A DNA stretch of 5,099 nt from positions 1 to 5,099 of the forward strand of contig JAABRJ010000158.1 in NCBI GenBank assembly GCA_011390985.1, written 5' to 3'. This DNA is from Desulfobacteraceae bacterium. Its GTDB lineage: Bacteria > Desulfobacterota > Desulfobacteria > Desulfobacterales > JAABRJ01. The position numbers were made by a program, and so were the translations under genes. The notes under the pieces are model-generated. The model made no database searches, was not told the origin of the DNA, and was given only the letters and a program-made list of their open reading frames with translations. Shown piece after piece: positions 1-3,994 of the stretch (position 1 is the first letter of the stretch; each line of letters opens with the position of its first letter).

Positions 1-6
1 AAAAAG

Positions 7-28
7 TCTCACACAGATTCTCACACAG
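7..28. repeat. Short direct repeat, two copies of a 10-mer
   Basis: TCTCACACAG occurs at 7-16 and again at 19-28, a 12-base period. It lies just beyond the tRNA-Phe terminator at the window edge, so more copies may lie outside. No function can be assigned. It does not match the 3' end of the tRNA, so it is not a visible attachment site. Confidence 0.5.
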
Positions 29-38
29 CGGATTGACC

Positions 39-74
39 AAAGAAAAAGGGGTTAACCGGCTTGCGGCTAACCCC
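39..74 (-). terminator. Intrinsic terminator of the tRNA-Phe unit
   Basis: On the minus strand a hairpin follows the tRNA by about 23 bases. GGGGTTA (48-54) pairs with TAACCCC (68-74), and after one A-C mismatch (55/67) CCG (56-58) pairs with CGG (64-66), leaving a 5-base loop. The minus-strand sequence then runs TTTTTCTTT (39-47). GC-rich stem plus T-tract is the classic rho-independent layout, and the orientation fits the tRNA gene. Confidence 0.85.
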
Positions 75-97
75 TTAATCTTATTGAAAAAATTGAG

Positions 98-170
98 TGC
101 CGAGGGACGGAATTGAACCGCCGACACGGGGATTTTCAGTCCCCTGCTCTACCGACTGAGCTACCTCGGC
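98..170 (-). tRNA. tRNA-Phe, anticodon GAA
   Basis: The reverse strand folds into a standard 73-base cloverleaf. The 7-bp acceptor stem is GCCGAGG/CCTCGGC (164-170 with 99-105) and the discriminator base is A at 98. The D arm is GCTC/GAGC with an AGTCGGTA loop. The anticodon stem GGGGA/TCCCC closes the loop CTGAAAA, so bases 34-36 are GAA, which reads Phe codons. The variable loop is GTGTC, and the T arm GGCGG/CCGTC (one G-T pair) carries the loop TTCAATT. CCA is not encoded: the three bases after the discriminator read CTC, so a CCA-adding enzyme must complete it. It has its own promoter and terminator and appears monocistronic. Confidence 0.97.
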
Positions 171-248
171 GAAGGACCGGTTTCGTTGTGCGAGGGACTC
201 CATATCTAAGCAAATTTGGCGGGCCGGCGTCCCGAAAAGTGGATTGCA

Positions 249-276
249 TATATACCGAATTAAAAAACCCTGTCAA
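249..276 (-). promoter_or_regulatory. Sigma-70-type promoter of tRNA-Phe
   Basis: On the minus strand a perfect -35 TTGACA (271-276) is followed after 16 bases by TATATA (249-254). The run also reads TATATG at 247-252 with an 18-base spacer. Transcription would start near 240, giving a leader of about 70 bases that RNase P would remove from the tRNA 5' end. Position and orientation fit the tRNA. Confidence 0.8.
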
Positions 277-381
277 GGATTTTTCCGGGATTATTTGGCC
301 CTCAAGGGGGGCTTGGAATCCTTAAAAAATAAGGAATTGGCGTGTGCCGCAGCCCTTTGACAAGACTGTCCCCTTTCAGGG

Positions 382-553
382 GCGCACAATCGGCGGCGGT
401 GTTCTGACGGTTTGAATAAGTTTCCTTTGGAACTTGAGACCAACCCTCTCGGCAGTCGGGTAAAACCAAAGCTACCCTATTTCCCCTGTCGGTTGTCGAC
501 GGTGTCGACGGGGGCGCTGTTTTGGCAAAGGGCGGGACCCACGGGGTGTGCGC
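382..553 (+). ncRNA. Candidate rod-shaped structured RNA (possibly 6S RNA)
   Basis: The ends are perfectly complementary: GCGCACA (382-388) with TGTGCGC (547-553). Going inward, 397-406 can pair with 533-543 (nine pairs counting G-T, with one bulge and one mismatch), TTTG (411-414) with CAAA (526-529), and CCAAAGC (466-472) with GTTTTGG (519-525). Local hairpins can form at 418-435, 458-477 and 483-513. The result is a rod of about 172 bases with internal loops. The size, the closing stem and a GGTGTTC motif just inside it (398-404) recall bacterial 6S RNA, which binds sigma-70 RNA polymerase. Against this, no clear promoter or terminator brackets it, and rods are self-complementary so the strand is uncertain. 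6S is a guess; a structured leader or another RNA is equally open. Confidence 0.3.
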
Positions 554-591
554 TTAATTAAACGTAATTTAAAAAAACAATCAAAAAGACG

Positions 592-638
592 TCGAGGGTA
601 TCCGATGAGTAGATAGACTTTACAAACCATACCCTCGA
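592..638 (+). promoter_or_regulatory. 10-bp inverted repeat in the leader of the PilZ regulator
   Basis: TCGAGGGTAT (592-601) is perfectly complementary to ATACCCTCGA (629-638), with 27 bases between. The 3' arm ends on the first base of the ribosome binding site AGGA (638-641), which stands 9 bases before the ATG at 651. In RNA this would be a stem abutting, and partly covering, the Shine-Dalgarno. In DNA it could be a dyad operator. No known riboswitch was recognised in it. Confidence 0.5.
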
Positions 639-650
639 GGAAGACGGTTC

Positions 651-1622
651 ATGAAGCGGATATTGATAGTTGACGGCGATGCCGGGTTGCATGATTCGTT
701 TTCTCACCTGCTGAAATCGCACGGAACCCATTTCAAGGGTGAGGTGGCTCCCAGCGGCGAGGAAGCACTGAGGCTGATCGAATCCCGGGCCTTCGATCTG
801 TTGATTACCGATCTTTCGCTGCCGCGCATGAGCGGCAAGGAATTGTTGGCCTACGCCCGGGAAAAACACCCCGAGCTCAAACTGATTGCCATGCGGGATC
901 CTCGCCAGGGGGTCAACGGCTTCGATGCCGCCTCTTTAGGGGTGACCGCGCTCCTTGAAAAACCGCTGGATGTCTCCGGTCTGACCGAAAAAATCTTCAC
1001 CAGTTTGAACCTCAACTGCGGTGGGCAGGTTCGCGGCATCAGCCTTTCCTCTTTTCTGCAGATGCTCGAGCTTGAGGAGAAAAGCTGCACCCTGACGGTT
1101 TCCGAGGATGACCGGGTCGGTTTTCTTCACATGCAACAGGGGCATCTGGTGGCAGCCGAAACCGGCGACCTGCGCGGCGTGGATGCAGCCTACCGCATCA
1201 TGGGGTGGGATCAGGCGGCGATTGAAATCGACTACATTCCACGCAAGCACGATCGTGAAATTCAAGAGTCTCTGATGAACATCCTGATGGAAAGTCAGAG
1301 ACGCAAGGACGAGTCCGAAAACCAGGGGCGCGACCTGCGGCGCTTCCCGCGGTTCACCTGCATGGTGGCGGTGGACTACGATATCAACGACTGGTCCTGC
1401 CAGAATTTAGTGCGCAACATCAGCCTGGGCGGCGCCTATATCGAAACCCAGGACCCCATCACGGTCGGGGAGATTATCCAGATGAATTTTTCCTCGGCCA
1501 ACCTCCGCAACCATCTGAGCGTCAGCGCAAAGGTGGTGCGCCGGGATGCCAACGGTTTCGGGGTTCAGTTCGAAACCCTCGACCGGCAGCAGATTGAAAT
1601 GGTAAAATTGCTGATGAGCTGA
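651..1622 (+). CDS. Receiver-PATAN-PilZ protein, probable cyclic-di-GMP effector
   Basis: A cytoplasmic 323-residue signalling protein with three domains. Residues 1-120 are a response-regulator receiver with phosphoacceptor Asp54 (ITDLSLP context) and Lys104 (EKP). Residues about 124-220 match the PATAN/DUF4388 type, ending in the usual helix (LMNILMESQRRKDE). Residues about 228-323 are a PilZ domain with both cyclic-di-GMP motifs: RxxxR (Arg230, Arg234) and NxSxxG (Asn256, Ser258, Gly261). The PilZ site looks competent to bind. The receiver is less canonical: the acidic pair reads Asp8-Gly9, and Arg82 sits where NtrC has its switch Thr82. Phosphorylation is therefore doubtful. There is no DNA-binding domain, so output is probably through protein contacts, for example motility or surface functions (inference). 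The start is supported by GAGGAAG (637-643) before ATG. It ends 18 bases from the oppositely oriented rsmE stop. The partner kinase is unknown. Confidence 0.92.
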   Translation: MKRILIVDGDAGLHDSFSHLLKSHGTHFKGEVAPSGEEALRLIESRAFDLLITDLSLPRMSGKELLAYAREKHPELKLIAMRDPRQGVNGFDAASLGVTALLEKPLDVSGLTEKIFTSLNLNCGGQVRGISLSSFLQMLELEEKSCTLTVSEDDRVGFLHMQQGHLVAAETGDLRGVDAAYRIMGWDQAAIEIDYIPRKHDREIQESLMNILMESQRRKDESENQGRDLRRFPRFTCMVAVDYDINDWSCQNLVRNISLGGAYIETQDPITVGEIIQMNFSSANLRNHLSVSAKVVRRDANGFGVQFETLDRQQIEMVKLLMS

Positions 1623-1640
1623 GCGCGGCGCCGACGGGAT

Positions 1641-2381
1641 TCAGCCGAGGTCGCCAAAAACAAACTGCATGAGCGTGCAGGCGGCCAGGGCGGCGGTTTC
1701 GGCCCTTAGAATCCGAGGTCCAAGAGAGGCGACTGCAAGTCCGGCCGAACGCGCCTGGCTGACTTCCGAGGCGGCAAAACCGCCTTCCGGCCCCAGCACA
1801 ATCATGACCTTGTTGAAGGCGAGTGGGGCGGTCGGGAAGCAGTTTTTCAGCGGTGTGCTTTCGTCTTCCCAGAAGAGCAGCTTCACCTCGCATGCGGCGG
1901 CAAGCGCAAGGGTGTCGTCGAATGTCAGGGGGCGGTGGATGGCGGGGGTTTGACCGCGGCGGCATTGTTTGACCGCCTCACGGCTGATTTTCACCCAACG
2001 CGCCACCCGGTGTTCCAGGCGGCCGGCGTCGGGCCGGGGAATGGAGCGCGCCGAGAAGAAGGGAACCCATTGGGTCATGCCCAGCTCCGTGAGCTGGCGG
2101 ACGAGAATATCCATTTTCTTGTCTTTGAGCATGGCCTGGGCGACGATGATGCCCGCCGGCGATTCCGCCTGCTGCGGCTGCCGGCGCCTGATCCTGACTT
2201 TAACACCGTCGGGAGCGACGGTGACAATTTCAGCCGCAAAGGCCATTCCTGTGCCGTCGACAAGTTCGATCTGTTCGCCGGGTTTGAGGCGCAGAACGGT
2301 CCGTATGTGGCGGGCGTCCTGGCCGGTGAGGGTCGGTGAGGGCGAGGCCGCCTGGTCGGGGGTGATAAAAAACCGTCGCAT
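1641..2381 (-). CDS. rsmE: 16S rRNA (uracil1498-N3)-methyltransferase RsmE
   Basis: RsmE is a SPOUT-fold enzyme that methylates N3 of U1498 in 16S rRNA of the 30S subunit, using S-adenosylmethionine. With the ATG start the protein has 246 residues, the usual family size. It opens MRRFFI and has an N-terminal PUA-like region with HIRTVLRLKPGE (25-36), then KMDILVRQLTELGM (89-102), EAVKQCRRGQTP (135-146), VLGPEGGF (195-202) and LGPRILRAETAAL (220-232). The last two are the knot motifs that bind the cofactor. The reading frame stays open upstream to a TTG at 2450, which has an AAGGTG (2458-2463) 7 bases before it and would add 23 very basic residues. I prefer the ATG at 2381 because it matches the family N-terminus, although no Shine-Dalgarno precedes it. 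Identification is firm; the start is not. Confidence 0.96.
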   Translation of the reverse strand: MRRFFITPDQAASPSPTLTGQDARHIRTVLRLKPGEQIELVDGTGMAFAAEIVTVAPDGVKVRIRRRQPQQAESPAGIIVAQAMLKDKKMDILVRQLTELGMTQWVPFFSARSIPRPDAGRLEHRVARWVKISREAVKQCRRGQTPAIHRPLTFDDTLALAAACEVKLLFWEDESTPLKNCFPTAPLAFNKVMIVLGPEGGFAASEVSQARSAGLAVASLGPRILRAETAALAACTLMQFVFGDLG

Positions 2382-2390
2382 AACGGGCCG

Positions 2391-2419
2391 TTTATAGGAA
2401 AAAGGAATTTTCCTGTAAA
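2391..2419 (-). promoter_or_regulatory. Proximal rsmE promoter candidate (near-leaderless)
   Basis: On the minus strand TTTACA (2414-2419), a 17-base spacer and TATAAA (2391-2396) make a good sigma-70 match. The expected start point, about 7-10 bases downstream of the -10, falls on or within 3 bases of the rsmE ATG at 2381, so the transcript would be leaderless or nearly so. The spacer contains the palindrome AGGAA-TT-TTCCT (2403-2414). Confidence 0.5.
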
Positions 2420-2453
2420 TCTTTTTTTTAGATCGCGGCGGAATCGCCAAAGA

Positions 2454-2482
2454 TTGACACCTTAGTGAAAATTTGGCACAAA
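2454..2482 (+). promoter_or_regulatory. Weak promoter candidate for the acidic protein gene
   Basis: A perfect -35 TTGACA (2454-2459) is followed 17 bases later by CACAAA (2477-2482), a poor -10 with three of six consensus bases. It is the only plus-strand candidate I could find upstream of the gene at 2556. The transcript would start near 2490. It would overlap the leader of the divergent rsmE unit. Confidence 0.25.
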
Positions 2483-2491
2483 AACCAATTA

Positions 2492-2519
2492 ATTATAGGG
2501 ACTTGATATGACTTATCAA
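2492..2519 (-). promoter_or_regulatory. Distal rsmE promoter, perfect -10
   Basis: On the minus strand TTGATA (2514-2519), a 16-base spacer and a perfect TATAAT (2492-2497) predict transcription from about 2485. That start gives a leader of about 35 bases to the TTG at 2450 with its AAGGTG site, or about 104 bases to the ATG at 2381. This is the strongest promoter match in the divergent region. Confidence 0.55.
2503..2519. promoter_or_regulatory. Operator-like inverted repeat over the distal rsmE -35
   Basis: TTGATA (2503-2508) and TATCAA (2514-2519) form a perfect 6-bp dyad with a 5-base centre. One arm is the -35 element of the distal rsmE promoter. The dyad also covers the ATG at 2508, the less likely upstream start of the divergent gene. 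A transcription-factor site is possible, but a 6-bp dyad can arise by chance. Confidence 0.3.
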
Positions 2520-2545
2520 TTTGGCGGCGAGGGGATCGAACGGGC

Positions 2546-2550
2546 AGGAG
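2546..2550 (+). promoter_or_regulatory. Ribosome binding site that selects the ATG at 2556
   Basis: AGGAG (2546-2550) lies 5 bases before the ATG at 2556. The in-frame upstream ATG at 2508 has only a partial GGGA (2498-2501) 6 bases ahead and sits inside the divergent promoter. The downstream start is therefore preferred. Confidence 0.65.
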
Positions 2551-2555
2551 TCGAG

Positions 2556-3746
2556 ATGACGAATCAGGTGAAGTCAAACGAGCTGGCCGGCCGGGAAAAC
2601 CAAGGGGCAGAGCGGTTGATCGAACTGACTGAGTCGGCCGATTCGGCCACCGATGAGGACGTAATCGAGCTCACCGATGTTTTCAGTTCACCGGAAGGCG
2701 AAGAAGGCGGCATCATCGAGTTGACCCAGGTGGTCGCTGAAGAAGAAATCACCGACCCGATGGGTCCCCTGATGTCGGCTGAAGACGACCGCGAGGCTCC
2801 CATCGAACTTGCCCCTGCCGCGCCGCATCACGCTGCCGAGGAAACTTTTGGGCTGGCAAAAGGGGTCCCAGCAAAGGTCGCGTCACCGGAAAACCAAACC
2901 GAAGACCCGGAACCTCCGGAGTCGCTTCTGGCGAACGCTGAAGCGTTTTCTGCGCTCGCCGCAACCGAAGCGCGCCATGAAAGCGAGCTGTTGGATTTTG
3001 GCGATCTTGATCTGGACGATGCTGATCCGCAGTCGGTTGCAACACTTGCGAGCGCGGCGCCTGGTGAGCCCGAGGAGGCGCTGTTCCTGGAAGATCATGA
3101 GATGTTGGACTTCTCCAATGCTGCCGGCGGCGAAACCCAGGACGCGGCGGGCATGGGCGCCGACATCGAAGGCCGGGCGCCGGCGCAAGCCGCTGCTGAA
3201 ACGCACGGGCTGCTGGACCTGGAGGGCTTCTCGACGTCCCCGGCGGAGACTTCCCTCGAGGGGGACGAGTTTTCCAATATTTTTGACGACCTGACCGCCG
3301 GTGCAGGCGTCGCTGCGGCCGCCGATCGACGGGAGGTGTCTGAAGACACCGGGCGCGCACAGACGGCCATGGCCCCGCAGACCTCAGAACTGCCGTCGGC
3401 CAGGGCCTCGGAAAAGCACAAGTCCGGGGAAATGGGCGACGGGGAGGAAAAGTTTATCCTCGGTGCGGGGGGGATCCGCATGCGCGAGAAGGCCGACGAT
3501 TCGCCGCAGGCCCCTCCTGCGGCGGCGCAAGCCGTTACTCCTGCGGCCCAGGGCTCTCCACCGGCGGACGCCCTGATGGTTTCGTCCGCGGAGGTCGAAG
3601 CCGCGGTGGAACGGGTGGTGCGGCGCATGTTTTCCGAAAGGATCGAAGCCGTGCTCCTTGAAGTCCTGGAGAAGGCGGTCTTGAAAGAAATTCAGCGAAT
3701 CAAGGACACCCTGCTGGTCGGGTCATCGGAAAATGACTCTCGCTGA
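2556..3746 (+). CDS. Acidic low-complexity protein with IELT repeats and a PopZ-like helical C-terminus
   Basis: No firm family match. From the ATG at 2556 the protein has 396 residues; a start at 2508 would add 16. Most of it (about 1-340) is rich in Glu, Asp, Ala and Pro, and probably disordered. It carries spaced short motifs: LIELTE (21-26), VIELTD (36-41), IIELTQ (53-58) and a degenerate PIELAP (82-87). A second set is ELLDFGDLDLDD (144-155), EMLDFSN (182-188) and GLLDLEGF (218-225). Residues 344-387 are a predicted amphipathic helical segment containing VERVVRRMFSERIEAVL and LKEIQRIKDTLL. No signal peptide or membrane segment is visible. An acidic disordered body ending in short helices is the design of PopZ-type (DUF2497) polar scaffolds, but this is analogy, not demonstrated homology. 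It is followed by a terminator and then valS, so it appears monocistronic. Confidence 0.85.
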   Translation: MTNQVKSNELAGRENQGAERLIELTESADSATDEDVIELTDVFSSPEGEEGGIIELTQVVAEEEITDPMGPLMSAEDDREAPIELAPAAPHHAAEETFGLAKGVPAKVASPENQTEDPEPPESLLANAEAFSALAATEARHESELLDFGDLDLDDADPQSVATLASAAPGEPEEALFLEDHEMLDFSNAAGGETQDAAGMGADIEGRAPAQAAAETHGLLDLEGFSTSPAETSLEGDEFSNIFDDLTAGAGVAAAADRREVSEDTGRAQTAMAPQTSELPSARASEKHKSGEMGDGEEKFILGAGGIRMREKADDSPQAPPAAAQAVTPAAQGSPPADALMVSSAEVEAAVERVVRRMFSERIEAVLLEVLEKAVLKEIQRIKDTLLVGSSENDSR

Positions 3747-3757
3747 CCCGCGGCGCT

Positions 3758-3772
3758 CGGGCCGCCGGCCCG
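3758..3772. other. Short GC-only hairpin after the acidic protein gene
   Basis: CGGGCC (3758-3763) pairs with GGCCCG (3767-3772) around a 3-base loop, 11 bases after the stop codon. It is not followed by a T-tract on either strand at terminator distance, so it may act only as an mRNA 3'-end stabiliser or slow polymerase before the stronger hairpin at 3802. Confidence 0.35.
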
Positions 3773-3796
3773 GCAGTCGTGACTAAAAAATAGATC

Positions 3797-3825
3797 TTGA
3801 ATTAAATCGGGGATTATTCAATAAT
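3797..3825 (+). promoter_or_regulatory. Candidate valS promoter embedded in the terminator hairpin
   Basis: TTGAAT (3797-3802), a 17-base spacer and AATAAT (3820-3825) match four of six and five of six consensus bases. Transcription would begin near 3832, giving a valS leader of about 160 bases that starts just before the switch-like structure at 3841. The -10 lies in the loop and descending arm of the 3802-3836 hairpin. No better promoter was found between the upstream gene and valS. Confidence 0.4.
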
Positions 3826-3836
3826 CCCCGATTTAA
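3802..3836 (+). terminator. Perfect 16-bp terminator-like hairpin between the acidic gene and valS
   Basis: 3802-3817 pairs without mismatch with 3821-3836 around a 3-base loop (TCA). The core is CGGGG/CCCCG and both ends are A/T pairs. The descending arm ends ATTTAA and is followed by GTTT, a modest T-rich tail. On the other strand the hairpin is followed further off by TTTTTT (3785-3790), so it may act in both directions. It most likely ends transcription of the acidic protein gene. Confidence 0.7.
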
Positions 3837-3840
3837 GTTT

Positions 3841-3935
3841 GACGGCTATGCTTAAAGGCCGGTTTTCGCGTCCAAGGGCGGCCTTCAGCCGTGGCGCGTA
3901 ATTCCGGGACCTGTGCCGTCAGACGACGGTTTTTT
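3841..3935 (+). promoter_or_regulatory. Putative attenuator (terminator/antiterminator switch) in the valS leader
   Basis: Four segments can pair in competing ways: A GACGGCT (3841-3847), B AGCCGT (3887-3892), C GCCGTC (3915-3920) and D GACGGT (3925-3930). A-B pairing is extended inward by AAGGCCG (3855-3861) with CGGCCTT (3879-3885), making a large imperfect hairpin. C-D forms a hairpin followed directly by Ts. Pairing A-C (six perfect pairs) or B-D (with one G-T pair) would break C-D and allow read-through into valS. No T-box core sequence and no obvious valine-rich leader peptide were found, so the signal is unknown. Confidence 0.4.
3915..3935 (+). terminator. Leader terminator upstream of valS
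   Basis: CCGTC (3916-3920) pairs with GACGG (3925-3929) around AGAC, with an outer G-T pair (3915/3930), and a run of six Ts occupies 3930-3935. The stem is short for an efficient terminator, which would suit a conditional one. It ends about 59 bases before the valS start codon. Confidence 0.5.
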
Positions 3936-3994
3936 CCCAAAACGTCCGGCGCAACGGGGGAAATATCCGCACAATCTTAACGCGAGGACCCGAT

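Larger units (their letters stand above)
277..650. other. Gene-free region between tRNA-Phe and the PilZ regulator
   Basis: No believable coding sequence is seen on either strand. From 5' to 3' it holds: a small hairpin CCTTA-(5)-TAAGG (320-334); an isolated TTGACA (357-362) without a good -10 at normal distance on the plus strand; a hairpin CCCCT-TTC-AGGGG (370-382); the self-complementary stretch described separately (382-553); an AT-rich segment (554-587) containing TTAATTAA; and the inverted repeat upstream of the regulator gene. I could not pick a convincing promoter for the regulator gene here; the AT-rich segment is the likeliest site. Confidence 0.6.

Noticed and set aside
7..170. Integrated element or attachment site at the tRNA-Phe 3' end
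   Set aside because: No integrase and no second copy of the tRNA 3' end occur in the window. The small direct repeat at 7-28 is unrelated to the tRNA sequence.
113..325. A 70-codon plus-strand frame running across the tRNA gene
   Set aside because: It begins inside the antisense of tRNA-Phe and crosses its promoter. It shows no coding signature and no ribosome binding site.
483..513. Intrinsic terminator formed by the CCCC..GTCG/CGAC..GGGG hairpin
   Set aside because: No T-tract follows the stem on either strand; it fits better as part of the larger rod-shaped fold.
380..560. Cyclic-di-GMP (GEMM), TPP or cobalamin riboswitch in the leader region before the PilZ regulator
   Set aside because: Fragments such as CAAAGCTACC and TTGAGACCAACCC superficially recall GEMM and TPP motifs, but the required conserved elements are absent or in the wrong order.
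2473..2488. Sigma-54 promoter before the acidic protein gene
   Set aside because: TTGGCAC gives a plausible -24 box, but the bases at the required -12 position read CCAA instead of TTGC.
2749..3628. Long open frames on both strands and other phases overlapping the acidic protein gene
   Set aside because: They encode Arg/Pro-rich translations typical of shadow frames in GC-rich DNA. The 2556-3746 frame has the good ribosome binding site, structured motif repeats and a helical end.
3850..3935. T-box leader upstream of valS
   Set aside because: AAGGGCGGCC followed by GTGGCGCG faintly resembles the T-box core, but the contiguous AGGGTGGNACCGCG element and a Stem I with a specifier loop are not seen.
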